Positions 11,030-22,018 of a stretch of 64,000 nt of DNA are shown piece by piece; within the stretch, counting starts at the first letter, position 1, and the number at the start of each line of letters is the position of its first letter. The DNA is from Gaiellasilicea sp963763755. GTDB lineage: Bacteria > Actinomycetota > Thermoleophilia > Gaiellales > Gaiellaceae. The translations under genes were made by a program, and so were the position numbers. The stretch spans positions 124,001-188,000 of the forward strand of contig CAVXQE010000006.1 in assembly GCA_963763755.1 (NCBI GenBank), in the 5' to 3' direction. The notes under the pieces were generated by a model, which was given only the letters and a program-made list of their open reading frames with translations, ran no database searches and had not been told where the DNA came from.

Positions 11030-13624
11030 GTGACCGACATCATCGAACCACTCGGCGGCGGCCGGATCGAGTCGCGCGAGCTCGAGCAGGAGATGCGCTC
11101 GAGCTATCTCGACTACGCGATGAGCGTGATCGTCGGGCGCGCGCTGCCCGACGTCCGTGACGGCCTCAAGCCGGTGCACCGGCGCGTCCTCTTCGGGATG
11201 CACGAGGCCGGCCTGCAGCCGAACCGTCCGTACAAGAAGTCCGCCGCCACCGTCGGCGACGTGATGGGCAAGTACCACCCGCACGGCGACGCGTCGATCT
11301 ACGACACGCTCGTGCGGATGGCGCAGCCCTTCTCGCTGCGCTACCCGCTCGTCGACGGGCAGGGCAACTTCGGCTCGATCGACGACGACCCGCCGGCCGC
11401 GATGCGCTACACGGAGGCCCGCCTCTCGAAGATCGCGACCGAGATGCTGCGCGACATCGACGCGGACACGGTCGACTTCGAGCCGAACTACGACGAGTCG
11501 CGCAAGCAGCCGTCGGTGCTGCCCTCACGCTTCCCGAACCTGCTCGTGAACGGCTCTGCCGGCATCGCCGTCGGCATGGCAACGAACATGCCGCTGCACC
11601 GCCTGAGCGAGATCATCGATGCGATCGTGCAGCTGATCGACGAGCCGGCCTCGAACGTGGACGACCTGGCGAAGCACGTCAAGGGCCCCGACTTCCCGAC
11701 CGGCGCGATCATCGTCGGCCGGCAGGGGATCCGCGACGCCTACCGCACGGGCCGCGGCCGCATCGTGATGCGCGCACGCGCCCACATCGAGGAGCTGCGC
11801 GGCGGCAAGACCGCGATCATCGTCACCGAGCTGCCCTACGGCACCAAGAAGGGCGGCGAGACGGGCGTGATCAAGAAGATCGCCGACCTCGTCCAGGACA
11901 AGGTGATCACCGAGGTGTCCGACCTCGCGGACCACTCGGACCGCACCGGCATGCGCATTCAGATCGAGCTCAAGCGCGACGCGATCCCGCAGGTCGTGTT
12001 GAACAAGCTCTACAAGCACACCGGACTGCAGGCGACGTTCGGCTACAACGCCGTTGCGCTCGTCGACAACGTGCCGAAGACGCTCTCGCTGCTCGAGCTG
12101 ATCACGCACTACGTCGACTTCCAGCGCGTGATCGTCACGCGCCGCTCGAAGTACGACCTGCGCAAGGCCGAGGATCGCGCACACGTCCTCGCCGGGTATC
12201 TGATCGCCCTCGACAACCTCGACGAGGTGATCCGGGTGATCCGCGGCGCCGACGACACCGACGCGGCGCGCGAGGAGCTGATGTCGCAGTTCTCGCTCTC
12301 CGAGATCCAGGCCACGGCGATTCTCGACCTGCGCCTCCGCGCCCTCACCGGCCTCGAGCGCAAGCGCGTCGAGGACGAGTACGCCGACCTGCAGGAGCGC
12401 ATTGCCGAGCTCCGCTCGATCCTCGGCGATCCCGCACGGATCGACGCGCTGATCCGCGAGGAGCTGCTCGAGATCAAGTCGATCTACGGCAAGTCGGACG
12501 ACCGGCGCACCGAGATCATCGCGGCCGAGGGCGAGTTCTCGCTCGAGGACATGATCGCCGAGGAGGACATGGTGATCGCGATCACGCGCTCGGGCTACAT
12601 CAAGCGCCTGCCCGTCACCTCCTACCGCGAGCAGCGCCGCGGCGGCGTCGGCGTGATGGGCATGGATCTCAAGGACGAGGACTACATCGAGCACCTCTTC
12701 GTGGCCTCGACGCACGACTACGTCCTCTTCTTCACGAGCGTCGGCAAGGTCTACCGGCTCAAGGTGCACGAGCTGCCGCTCGGATCGCGCCAGTCGAAGG
12801 GCCGGGCGATCGTCAACCTCCTTCCGTTCCGCCAGGACGAGTCGGTGCGCGCGGTGATCGCGACCCGCGACTACAAGGAGTCGAAGTACCTGGTCTTCGC
12901 GACGAAGAAGGGCGTCGTCAAGAAGACCGAGTTCCTCGCCTACAACACGCCTCTGAAGGCGGACGGGATCATCGCGATCAAGATGCGCGAGGACGACGAG
13001 CTCATCGGGGTGCGCCTCTCCGACGGCGACGACGACATCCTGATGGTCTCACGCGGCGGCCAGGCGATCCGTTTCCACGAGTCCGACGTGCGCGCCATGG
13101 GCCGCGATGCCTCGGGCGTGCGCGGGATGAACCTGCGCAGCGGCGACGAGGTGATCGAGGTCAACGTGGCGGAGGACGACGCCGACCTGCTCGTGGTGAC
13201 CGAGAACGGCTACGGCAAGCGGACACCTCTGCACGAGTACCCGGTCAAGGGCCGCGGCGGGCTCGGCGTCAAGACGGTCCAGCTGACCGACGCCAAGGGG
13301 AAGCTCGCCGGCGCTCGCGTTGTTCGCGACGGCTACGCGGTGATGCTGATCTCGACGAGCGGCACCGTGATCCGGATGCCCGTCGAGGACGTCAAGCGAC
13401 TCGGACGCTCGACGCAGGGAGTGATCGTGATGCGCCTTCGTGGCGACGACGAGCGCGTCTCGAGTCTCGCGCCCGTGGTCGAGAGCGAGGGCTCCGACTC
13501 GACGGTCGAGGCCGCGGCCGACGCGGCTGTCGAGGCCGGGATCGAGCCGCTGGCCGAGCCGGACTTCGACGAGGACGGCTTCCCGCCGGCCGCGGCGGAC
13601 GACGACTCCGAGCCCGACGCGTAG
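11030..13624 (+). CDS. gyrA: DNA gyrase subunit A
   Basis: This intact 864-residue protein starts at GTG 11030, immediately after the gyrB TAA. The catalytic tyrosine is Y127 in AAMRYTEARL. The quinolone-contact region reads YHPHGDASIYDTL, with Ala88 where E. coli has Ser83 and Asp92 where it has Asp87. C-terminal beta-pinwheel repeats appear as RRGGVGVMG, KGRGGLGVKT and GRSTQGVIVM. The acidic tail of about 45 residues is variable in the family. Confidence 0.98.
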   Translation: MTDIIEPLGGGRIESRELEQEMRSSYLDYAMSVIVGRALPDVRDGLKPVHRRVLFGMHEAGLQPNRPYKKSAATVGDVMGKYHPHGDASIYDTLVRMAQPFSLRYPLVDGQGNFGSIDDDPPAAMRYTEARLSKIATEMLRDIDADTVDFEPNYDESRKQPSVLPSRFPNLLVNGSAGIAVGMATNMPLHRLSEIIDAIVQLIDEPASNVDDLAKHVKGPDFPTGAIIVGRQGIRDAYRTGRGRIVMRARAHIEELRGGKTAIIVTELPYGTKKGGETGVIKKIADLVQDKVITEVSDLADHSDRTGMRIQIELKRDAIPQVVLNKLYKHTGLQATFGYNAVALVDNVPKTLSLLELITHYVDFQRVIVTRRSKYDLRKAEDRAHVLAGYLIALDNLDEVIRVIRGADDTDAAREELMSQFSLSEIQATAILDLRLRALTGLERKRVEDEYADLQERIAELRSILGDPARIDALIREELLEIKSIYGKSDDRRTEIIAAEGEFSLEDMIAEEDMVIAITRSGYIKRLPVTSYREQRRGGVGVMGMDLKDEDYIEHLFVASTHDYVLFFTSVGKVYRLKVHELPLGSRQSKGRAIVNLLPFRQDESVRAVIATRDYKESKYLVFATKKGVVKKTEFLAYNTPLKADGIIAIKMREDDELIGVRLSDGDDDILMVSRGGQAIRFHESDVRAMGRDASGVRGMNLRSGDEVIEVNVAEDDADLLVVTENGYGKRTPLHEYPVKGRGGLGVKTVQLTDAKGKLAGARVVRDGYAVMLISTSGTVIRMPVEDVKRLGRSTQGVIVMRLRGDDERVSSLAPVVESEGSDSTVEAAADAAVEAGIEPLAEPDFDEDGFPPAAADDDSEPDA

Positions 13625-13729
13625 CTCCAGAATCCTTACGTTTTCTCCTGCACTCCCTTCCCAAATCGGGAAAAACCGTGTATATCTTTTTCCTGAGGGG
13701 TCGTCGCACTCGCCGATAAAGGGATCAGC
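13625..13729 (+). promoter_or_regulatory. AT-rich intergenic region with TTCCC-N5-GGGAA palindrome
   Basis: The 105-bp gap between gyrA and the MerR-like gene is much more AT-rich than its surroundings. It holds an inverted repeat TTCCC-AAATC-GGGAA (13658-13672) followed by GTGTATATC, which could serve as a -10 region. The palindrome may be an operator, possibly for the small HTH protein encoded downstream; that link is inference. No terminator hairpin with a U-run is seen for gyrA. Confidence 0.45.
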
Positions 13730-14026
13730 ATGGCTTACAACACGCAATTGAACATTCTCGAGCCGGTGAACCTGTCGGAGCACCTCGACAAGATCGAGCT
13801 GTACCTCGGACAGGTCTGCCAGATCGCCGGCATCTCGAAGATGCAGCTCGACTACTGGACGAACAAGGCGCAGATCCCGACCAAGGGCAAGAAGCAGCGG
13901 ATCTACGACATCGAGGCGCTCGAGACGGTGATGCTCATCAAGCAGGCCAAGGACAAGGGCCTGAATCTCGGTGCTGCGATCGAAGCCGCCCGCCGGTTCC
14001 GGAGCGCGAATGCTCCGCTGGGCTAA
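13730..14026 (+). CDS. Small MerR-like helix-turn-helix protein
   Basis: The 98-residue product from ATG 13730 has a MerR-type winged helix: LYLGQVCQIAGISKMQLDYW, then KAQIPTKGKKQRIYDIEALE and a short helix MLIKQAKDKGLNLGAAIEAA. It has no effector-binding domain, only a short C-terminal helix, so it resembles the stand-alone DNA-binding module. The protein is Lys-rich relative to its neighbours. No partner gene is adjacent; the palindrome upstream suggests autoregulation. Function is not known. Confidence 0.85.
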   Translation: MAYNTQLNILEPVNLSEHLDKIELYLGQVCQIAGISKMQLDYWTNKAQIPTKGKKQRIYDIEALETVMLIKQAKDKGLNLGAAIEAARRFRSANAPLG

Positions 14027-14063
14027 CCCTCCCGCCTAGCTCTCGATCGTTCCGCCGCCCCCG

Positions 14064-14834
14064 CTACCGCCGCCACCCGCCTGCCTTGCCCATGAAGGCG
14101 GTCAGCATGTCGATCGGCGCCGGGAAGACGATCGTCGTCGCGTTCGTGGCGCCGATCTCGAGCAGCGTCTGCAGATAGCGCAGCTGCAGGGCCATCGGCG
14201 CCTTGGCCATCACGTCGGCGGCGTCGGCGAGCTTCTGGGAGGCCTGGAACTCGCCTTCGGCGGCGATGATCTTGGCGCGCCGCTCGCGCTCGGCTTCGGC
14301 CTGGCGGGCCATCGCGCGCTGCATGCCGGCGGGGATCTCGACGTCCTTCACCTCGACGATGGACACCTTGACGCCCCAGGGCGAGGTTGCCTCGTCGATG
14401 ATGTTCTGCAGGATCGCGTTGATCTTGTCGCGCTCGGAAAGCAGCTCGTCGAGCATGTGCTGGCCGAGGACGGAGCGGAGGGTCGTCTGCGAGATCTGCG
14501 AGGTCGCGACCATGAAGTTCTCGATCTGCACGATCGCGTTCTTCGGCTCGATGATCCGGAAGTACGCGACCGCGTTGACACGTACCGGCACGTTGTCCTT
14601 CGTGATCACCTCTTGCGGCGGAACGTTCAGGGTGATCGTGCGGAGGTCGACCTTCACCATCCGGTCGATGATCGGGATCAGCACGAACAGGCCCGGCCCC
14701 TTGGGCTCGGGCAGCAGCCGGCCGAGCCGGAAGATCACGCCGCGCTCGTATTCGCGCGCGACCTTGATCGCTGCGAACAGGAACAGGAGCAGCAGGAAGG
14801 CGATTGCGGCGATGGCGATCAGTGCTACGGACAC
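14064..14834 (-). CDS. Slipin / SPFH-domain membrane protein (stomatin-like)
   Basis: This 256-aa protein begins with a single N-terminal membrane segment (VALIAIAAIAFLLLLFLFAA). The SPFH/band-7 domain follows, with EYERGVIFRLGRLLPEPKGPG, a PPQEVITKDNVPVRVNAVAYFR stretch around residues 70-95, and an alanine/glutamate-rich coiled coil (MARQAEAERERRAKIIAAEG). Start is GTG 14834, one base from the corrected nfeD stop. Slipins pair with NfeD proteases, and this order is the classical nfeD-slipin operon of membrane quality control. Confidence 0.94.
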   Translation of the reverse strand: MSVALIAIAAIAFLLLLFLFAAIKVAREYERGVIFRLGRLLPEPKGPGLFVLIPIIDRMVKVDLRTITLNVPPQEVITKDNVPVRVNAVAYFRIIEPKNAIVQIENFMVATSQISQTTLRSVLGQHMLDELLSERDKINAILQNIIDEATSPWGVKVSIVEVKDVEIPAGMQRAMARQAEAERERRAKIIAAEGEFQASQKLADAADVMAKAPMALQLRYLQTLLEIGATNATTIVFPAPIDMLTAFMGKAGGWRR

Positions 14835-14835
14835 T

Positions 14836-16162
14836 TCAGGTCCTTTCGGCCGGAATGGGCGGAGCGGTTTCAGCTGATCCTACGACCAGGTGCAGGTCCT
14901 CGGGATCGACTGCCTCCACGACGACGCGCTCGCCGGGCACGAGGGGAGAGCCATCGCGGCTTTGGCGCCTGCCAGAGCTCGCCGTCGACGAAGACGAACT
15001 CTCCGCGGACCTCTCCGGGCTCGCCGACGAGCCTGTGGGCGCCGACCGCGGCCGGCATACGGCGTGCCTGCGCGGCCTTCGTCAGCGCGAACCCGAACAG
15101 GAGCGTCAGCGTTCCGGCGATCGCGAGCGCGACCGGAAGGGAGACCTGGTACGCGTCGCCCGCGGGGTCGAAGAGCATCAGCGCCCCGATCACGAAGGTG
15201 ATCGCGCCCGCGAGCGCGAGCGCGCCGTGCGAGACGATGAACGCCTCGGCCACGAAGAAGCCGGCAGCGAGCAGCATCAGGAGCAGGCCGGCAATCGAGA
15301 CCGGCAGCACCTGGAGCCCGTAGAGGCCGACGATCAGGGAGATCGCGCCGACGGTTCCCGGGAAGATCAGCCCGGGGTTCCAGAGCTCGACCACGATTCC
15401 GATCAGGCCGATGGAGAGCATCAGCGCGATGATGTTCGGGTCGATCAGCAGGTCGAGGAGGCGCTTCCACGTCGACATCTGGATCCGCTCGATGGTCGTG
15501 TCGGGCGGGGTCGAGATCGTCAACCCTTTCGGCTCCGTCTTCATGCCGTCGATCTGGCGGAACAGATCCGGATAGTCCTTCGCGAGGACGTCGATCACGT
15601 TCTTCTCGAGCGCCTCGCGGGCGCCGAGGTTCGTCGCGACCGTGACCATGCGGCGCGCCACCGCCGCATTCCGGCCGTGCTCGCGCGCGAGCTCGCCGAT
15701 GTACGCGGCCGCGTCGTTCACGACCTTGCGTCGCAGGTCCTTGGAGATGTCCTCGCCGCCGATCGAGATCGGGGTCGAAGAGCCGATGTTCGTCTGCGGC
15801 GCCATCGCGAGCACGTCCGCGGACATGCCGATCACGGCGCCGGCGGAGTCGGCGCTCGCACCCGAGGGTGCGACGTAGACGATCACCGGAATCTTTGCTG
15901 CCAGGATCCCCTTGACGATGTCGCGCATCGAGGAACCGAGGCCGCCGGGCGTGTCCATCTCGATCACGACGGCCTCGAAGCCCTCCTCCTCGCCCCGATG
16001 GATCGCGTCGAGCAGATACTCCTGCGTCACTGGGTTGACGTCGTTCTCGAACTCGGCGACGAGGACCTTGGGCGCCGTCGCGGCGGCGGCCGGGCCGGAG
16101 AACGCAGTGGCCGCGGCGAGCGCCGCGAGGACCATCAGACCCCGCAGGAGGGGAGCGTTCAA
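14836..16162 (-). CDS. nfeD: NfeD-type membrane serine protease, frame broken near 14973
   Basis: Corrected length is 441 aa. A Sec signal peptide (start TTG 16162; ATG 16135 is an alternative) precedes a ClpP-like domain: IEMDTPGGLGSSMRDIVKGI, the nucleophile region GASADSAGAVIGMSAD, MAPQTNIGSSTPI, and the probable catalytic lysine in RRKVVNDAAAYI. Several membrane segments follow. An extra G near 14973 breaks the frame; the other frame supplies the end of the soluble NfeD OB fold (DGSPLVPGERVVVEAVDPED). It is operonic with the slipin gene. Confidence 0.93.
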
Positions 16163-16175
16163 GGCACTGGAAAGT

Positions 16176-17343
16176 CTACGCGCGGCCGCGGTTCTGGAAG
16201 GAGTTGTCGAGCGCGGCACGCAGTCCGACCGCGAGCGCCCCGGTGAGAACGGCTGCATCGCCGAGGCTCGAGACCTCGACGCGAGGCGGGTACGGCAGCC
16301 AGCGGGAGAGGAGATTCCTGGTCGGGCCGAGGAGGAGGTCGGCGTTCGCGCCGATGCCACCGCCGAGAACGACGAGCGCGATGTCGGTGACCGCTGCGAT
16401 CGGCGCGAGATGAAGCGCGATCCGGCGCGCCTCCTCGTCGACGACGTTCTGCGCGATCGCATCGCCGGCGCGGGCGGCGGCGAAGATGCTGCGGACGTCG
16501 AACGGCGGCTGCAGGGTCGTCGCGGCGCCGTTCTCGCCGACGAGCCGCGCTGCGAGCTCGGAGACCGCGGCCGCGCACGGGTCGATCTCGTCGGTGCGGC
16601 CGGCCGCGACCAGGTCGACCTCGCCGGCTGCGCCGTGGCGGCCGCGATGGAGCTCGCCCCGGAGGACGAGCCCGGCGCCGAGGCCGGTCCCGACCGAGAG
16701 GAAGACGAAGTCCTCCACCCCGCGCGCGACCCCCTGCCACCGCTCGCCGACGGCCGCGAGGTTGATGTCGTTCTCGACGGCAACGGGAAGATCGAGCCGG
16801 TCGCGAATGTCGTCACCCCAGTGTCGTCCCTCGAGGCCGGGGACATTCGTCGCCAGCCGGAGCTGGCCGGTGTCCGCGTCGACGACGCCTGGGACGCCGA
16901 CGACCGCGCCGTCGATCAGCTCGCGCGGAGAGCCCGCACGACTCGGCGAGCGAGTCCCGGAGCACGCCGATGGCCTCGATCGCAGCGTCGGCGTCGGCTC
17001 CGTCGAGCTCGACGTCCTGGCGCGCCCGCACGTCGCCGCGCAGGTCGCAGATCGCGCCGCGGAGGAAGCGGGCGCCGAGGTCGAGGCCGAGGACGAGCGC
17101 GGCCTCCGGCACGAGGTCGAAGAAGACGGCGCCGTACGTCGGCCGGCCGGGATCCGGCTTGGTCTCCTGGACGAGCCCGGCTTCGAGGAGCGACTGCAGC
17201 GCGAGCGAGACGGTCGGCTTCGAGATGCCGGCTCGGCGGGAGATCTCGGCCCGCGAGATGGGCGCTCCGGCGCGGATCGTCTCGAGCACCGTGCGCTCGT
17301 TCAGATCCTTCAGCAGCGGCGGGATGGCGGCGGCTCGGGGCAT
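16176..17343 (-). CDS. ROK-family transcriptional repressor, frame broken near 16930
   Basis: Corrected length is 388 aa from ATG 17343. The N-terminal winged helix reads LETIRAGAPISRAEISRRAG and ISKPTVSLALQSLLEAGLV. The sugar-kinase-like domain has LGLDLGARFLRGAICDLRG, VENDINLAAVGERW and FVFLSVGTGLGAGLVLRGEL. The frame changes near 16930 (an extra G in TCCGCGCGAGCTG, or loss of two bases). ROK repressors sense sugars; this one is divergent from the sugar ABC operon starting 170 bp away and probably controls it. The usual zinc-binding cysteine cluster of ROK kinases is not evident. Confidence 0.92.
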
Positions 17344-17512
17344 CTGGTCAAGAACCTTACTCGTTTTGCCTGGACAGTCTGAGCGAACTTGACTTCCTCG
17401 CCGCAAGAGTCCAGAGTCGCGTTCGGAAAGTTAACTAACCTGTCTAGGCCGCTGCCTGGGCTGGGAGGGACAGGGACGCGATGACGTCCGGACACTCCAG
17501 AGGAGGGCTCAG
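17344..17512 (+). promoter_or_regulatory. Divergent promoter/operator region of ROK repressor and sugar operon
   Basis: This 169-bp gap contains an 8-bp palindrome AGTTAACT (17429-17436) inside GGAAAGTTAACTAACC, an AT-rich site unlike the GC-rich surroundings and a good candidate ROK operator. A TTGACT hexamer at 17389-17394 could be a -35 element; the base run 17 nt downstream (CAGAGT) is a weak -10. GAGGAGGG (about 17500-17507) just before ATG 17513 is a strong ribosome-binding site for the binding-protein gene. Confidence 0.5.
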
Positions 17513-18854
17513 ATGAAACGCATGGCGACGATAGTCGTCCTGCTCGCGGCACTTGCGCTCGTCGCGGTCGCCGCTGCGGCCGTGTCGGAGGATGCGACGT
17601 CGACGGCGCCCGCCGCGAAGGGCGGGACGGCCGCCACGACGCTGACGGTGTGGGTCGGCTGGAGCGCCCGTGAGCTGAGCGAGTTCAAGAAGGTCGCGGC
17701 CGAGTACGACAAGAGCAACCCGGCCGTCACCGTCAAGGTCGTCGGCGGGATCAACGACGACAAGATCATCGCTGCCCTGCGCGGCGGGAATGCTCCCGAC
17801 GTCGTCAGCTCGTTCACGTCCGCCAACGTCGGCATCTACTGCCCGTCCGGCGGCTGGATCGACCTCGGGCCGTACCTCAAGCGCGACAAGGTCGACATGA
17901 ACCAGTTCCCGGCGGCGACCCTCTACTACACGCAGTACAAGGGCAAGCGGTGCGCACTGCCGCTGCTCGCCGACGTCTACGGCTTCTACTACAACAAGGC
18001 GCTGTTCGCGGCTGCCGGCCTCAAGGGACCGCCGAAGACGCTTGCGGAGCTGACGACGTACGCGAAGAAGCTGACGAAGAAGAACGCCGACGGGTCGCTG
18101 AAGGTCGTCGGCTACAACCCGTTCTTCGGCTTCTACCAGAACACGGCCGGCGCCTATCAGCCGTCCGTGAACGGCAGGTGGTTCGACAACGAGGGCAAGT
18201 CCAGCCTCGGCAAGGACCCGGCGTGGCAGAAGCTGCTGCGCTGGCAGAAGAGCCTGGTCGACTACTACGGCCACAAGAACCTGGTGAAGTGGAATGCGGG
18301 CGCCGGCGACGAGTTCTCCGCCTCGCACGCGTTCGAGACGGGCAAGCTCGCGATGATGATGGACGGTGAGTGGCGCGTCGCCTTCGTCGCGGCCGAGCAC
18401 CCGGAGCTCAAGTACGGCACGGCGCCGATGCCGATGGACGCCTCGGTCTCGAGCCGCTACGGCTCGGGCTACATCAACGGCACGATCATCGGCATCCCGA
18501 AGAACGGCAAGAACCGCGACGAGGCCTGGAAGTTCATCAAGTACATGACGACGAACGACCATGCGCTCGCGCAGTTCTCGAACGGGATCCGGAACGTGCC
18601 CTCGACCCGCTCGTCGGCGACGTCGAAGGAGCTGAAGCCCGACGCGAACTTCGCGACGTTCACGAAGATCTTCGCGAACCCGAAGTCGCAGACGGTGCCG
18701 ATCACGACGGCGGGCTCGGCCTACCTCGACACGTTCGCGAACTTCCTCGCGAAGTGGCAGGCTGGCAAGGTGAGCAACCTCCAGCAGGGGCTTGGACGAG
18801 GTCGACAAGCAGATCGACGCCAAGCTGAAGCAGTCGGGCGGCGGTATTCCGTGA
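17513..18854 (+). CDS. Sugar ABC transporter substrate-binding protein, frame broken near 18795
   Basis: Corrected length is 446 aa. A Sec signal (MKRMATIVVLLAALALVAVA) leads into an extracellular solute-binding fold of the CUT1 type (TLTVWVGWSARELSEFKKVA, GNAPDVVSS, YGFYYNKALFAAAG, GIPKNGKNRDEAWKFIKYM). There is no lipobox cysteine, so it is not a standard lipoprotein. An extra T near 18795 hides the true C-terminus (DEVDKQIDAKLKQSGGGIP), which ends in a GTGA overlap with the first permease. It delivers an unidentified sugar to the permeases encoded next. Confidence 0.92.
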
Positions 18855-19862
18855 CCCAAGCGCCGGTAGCCGGGGCGGACACCGCCCCGGCTAGGCCGGC
18901 GGTCGATCGCCGGCGAGCCAGGAGGAAGGCGGCGTGGCGGAGGCGCGGCCTCGTCCTCGCCTTCATGAGCCCCTGGCTCGTCGGCTTCTGCGTCTTCATC
19001 GGGTATCCGCTCGTCTACAGCGCCTACCTCTCGCTCCACTCGTACGACCTGCTCAACCCGCCGCGCTGGGTCGGGCTCGCGAACTACCGCTACCTCTTCA
19101 CGGAGGATCCTGAGGTCGGGACGGCCGTGCGCAACACGCTCTGGCTGGTCGTGATCGCGGTGCCGCTGCAGGTGCTGTTCGCCTTCGGGATCGCCGTGAT
19201 GGTCACCCGCGCGAAGCGCGGCGCCGGCCTCTTCCGGACGATCTTCTACCTGCCGGCGCTGGCACCCCCGGTGGCCGCGACGCTCGGCTTCGTCTACCTG
19301 CTGAACCCCGCGACGGGCCCGGTCAACACCATGCTCGACAAGCTCGGCATCGAAGGGCCGCTCTGGTTCAACGACCCGGGCTGGTCGAAGCCCTCGCTGA
19401 CGCTGCTCGGCGATGTGGGGTGTCGGCACGATCTTCGTGATCTTCCTCGCCGCGATCCTCGACGTGCCGAAGCACCTGCACGAGTCGGCGGAGCTCGACG
19501 GCGCCGGCGCGTTGCGGCGATTGTGGTACGTGACGCTGCCGACGATCAGCCCGGTGATCCTGTTCGCGGTCGTGCTCGGCGTGATCCAGGCGCTGCAGTA
19601 CTTCACGCAGGCGTACGTCGCCGCTTCGATCGCGGCCGGCCAGGCGTCGCAGGCCGGGACCGTGAGCACGCTCGAGCAGGGCTATCCGGAGGGCTCGACG
19701 CTCTTCTATCCGATCCTCCTCTACTACCACGGCTTCCGCTTCTTCAACATGGGCTACGCGTCGGCGATGGCGATGCTGCTGCTCGTGGTCGCCTTCGCGG
19801 TGACGTTGATCATCGTCCGCAACTCGCGGCGCTGGGTGCACTACTCGGGAGCGGTTCGGTGA
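18851..19862 (+). CDS. Sugar ABC transporter permease (MalF/UgpA type), frame broken near 19411
   Basis: Corrected length is 336 aa. It has a basic cytoplasmic N-terminus, a first membrane segment near VLAFMSPWLVGFCVFIGYPL, and family sequence such as FRTIFYLPALAPPVAATLGFV. After an extra G near 19411 the frame continues with MWGVGTIFVIFLAAILDVPK and the EAA loop (ELDGAGALRRLWYVTLPTI), which contacts the ATPase. It overlaps both neighbours by GTGA. Confidence 0.92.
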
Positions 19863-20743
19863 GCGACGCCGCTGTCACCGCACCGTTCGAGCGCCGGAAG
19901 GCGCCGCGCCCAGGTGCGCCGGAAGCGCTTCCTGATCTCGGTCGCCGAGCACAGCATCCTGATCGCCGCTGGCGCTCGCGTTCCTCGCGCCGGTCGTCTT
20001 CATGACGCTGACGGCGCTGATGACGTCGAAACAGGCGCTCTCGCCGGAGCTCTGGCCGAAGACCTTCGAGTGGGGCAACTTCGTCGAGGTCTTCCACAGG
20101 TCGCCGCTGCTGACGTGGACGCTCAACACGACCATCTACGCCGGGCTGGCGACGCTCGGCGTCGTCGTCTCCAGCATCCCGGTCGCGTACGCGCTCTCAC
20201 GGCTGCGCTGGAAGGGTCGCGACGCGGTCTTCATCGTCGTCCTCGTCGCGCTGATGCTGCCGCCGCAGGTGGCCGTCGTGCCGCTGTACGTGATGTGGGC
20301 GAAGATCGGCCTCGTCGGCACGCTCTGGCCGCTGATCATTCCGGTCTGGTTCGGCGACGCGTTCGCGATCTTCCTCCTGCGCCAGTTCTTCCTGACGATT
20401 CCCGAGGAGTACCTCGACGCGGCGCGTGTCGACGGCTGCGGCGAGTTCCGCATCCTGACCACCGTCGTCGTCCGGCTCGCGAAGCCGGCGATCGCCGCGG
20501 TCGCGCTCTTCTCCGTCCTCTACTGCTTCAACGACTTCTTCCTGCCGCTGCTCTACGTGGGCGAGAACCCGGACAACTGGGTCGATCTCGATCGGGCTCT
20601 CCCAGTTCCGCTCGCTGCACCAGGTGCAGTGGAACCTCGTGATGGCGGCGACGATCCTCGTGATGCTGCCGGTGCTCGTCCTCTTCTTCCTCGCGCAGCG
20701 CGCGTTCGTCGAGGGCGTCACCCTGACCGGGGTGAAGGGATGA
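19859..20743 (+). CDS. Sugar ABC transporter permease (MalG/UgpE type), frame broken three times
   Basis: Corrected length is 293 aa. Surplus bases near 19912, 19972 and 20587 split it into four pieces that join cleanly: RRKRFLISVAEHSILIA, then FLAPVVFMTLTALMTSKQ, the EAA loop YLDAARVDGCGEFRILTTVV, and finally SIGLSQFRSLHQVQWNLVMA ending in TLTGVKG. It has about six membrane segments. It starts at GTG 19859 in a GTGA overlap with the first permease; the stop overlaps the glycosidase ATG. Confidence 0.9.
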
Positions 20744-22018
20744 AGGTCGCGGTCATCGGCGGCGGCTCGACGTACACGCCCGAGCTCGTCTCGGGCCTCT
20801 CGCGGGAGCGCGAGAAGATCGACGTCCGCGAGCTCGTCCTGCACGACATCGACGAGGAGCGGCGCGATGTGGTCGGCGGCCTCGCCGCGCGGATGCTGGA
20901 GCGCCAGGGCTACGCCGGCGAGCTGGAGGTGACCGGCGACCTCGACCGCGCGCTCGACGGCGCCGACTTCGTCCTGATCCAGATCCGCGTCGGCGGGCAG
21001 CAGGCGCGCCTCTCGGACGAGACCGTGCCGCTCGCCTGCGGCTGCATCGGTCAGGAGACGACCGGCGCCGGCGGCTTCGCCAAGGCGCTCCGGACGGTCC
21101 CGGTCGTGCTCGCAGATCGCCGAGCGCGTGCGGGAGCTCTCGTCGCCGGAGGCGTGGATCGTCGACTTCACGAATCCGGTCGGGATCGTCACGCGCGCGC
21201 TGCTCGATGCCGGGCACCGCGCGGTCGGCCTCTGCAACGTCGCGATCGGCTTCCAGCGCTCGTTCGCGCGGCATCTCGGCGTCGCAGCCGGGGCAGGTCG
21301 TCGTCGACCAGGTCGGTCTCAACCATCTGACCTGGATCCGGTCGGTCAGCCTCGACGGCCGGCGACGTGCTCCCGCAGCTGATGGCCTCGCACGGCGACG
21401 CGGTCGCGGAGCAGGCCGCCCTGCCGCGGCAGCTGCTCGAGGAGCTCGGCGTCGTCCCGTCGCCCTACCTCCAGTACTTCTACCGCCACGACGCGATCCT
21501 GGCCGGGCAGCTGGAAGGGACGCCGCGCGCGGAGGTCGTCGCCGAGATCGAGCGAGGCCTGCTCGAGCTCTATCGCGACCCGGCGCTGAACGAGAAGCCG
21601 GCGTTGCTCGAGCAACGCGGCGGCGCCTTCTACAGCGAGGCCGCCACGGGCCTCGTGACTTCGCTGGTCACGGGCGACGACGTCGTGCACGAGGTGGATC
21701 TGCGGAACGCCGGGACGCTCGCCGGCCTCGCCGACGACGACGTGGTGGAGGTTCCCGCGCGCGTCGAGCACGGGCGGCTCGTCCCGCTCCCGCAGGAGCC
21801 GCTCGCACCGGAGCTGCTCGGCCTGGCCCAGCACGTGGCCGCGTACGAGCGGCTCGCCGCGCAGGCCGCCGTCGACCGGCGACCTGGCGATCGCGCGCAA
21901 GGCGCTGCTCGCGCATCCGCTGATCGGACAGCATCCGCTGAACGAGGAGCTGGTCGAGAGCCTGCTCGCCGCGGAGGCGGAGCGCCTGCCGCGGTCCGGC
22001 AGCGAGGCGCTGGCGTGA
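20740..22018 (+). CDS. Glycoside hydrolase family 4 enzyme, frame broken four times
   Basis: Corrected length is 424 aa. GH4 enzymes cleave alpha- or beta-glycosides through an NAD- and metal-dependent redox mechanism in the cytoplasm. The Rossmann motif is MKVAVIGGGSTYTPELVSGL, followed by GQETTGAGGFAKALRTVPVV, the metal-site regions IVDFTNPVGIVTRAL and VGLCNVAIGFQR, and NHLTWIRSV. Surplus bases lie near 21113, 21283, 21363 and 21872; the restored C-terminus reads DLAIARKALLAHPLIGQHP. The family does not reveal whether the substrate is phosphorylated. ATGA and GTGA overlaps link it to the permease and kinase genes. Confidence 0.92.
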
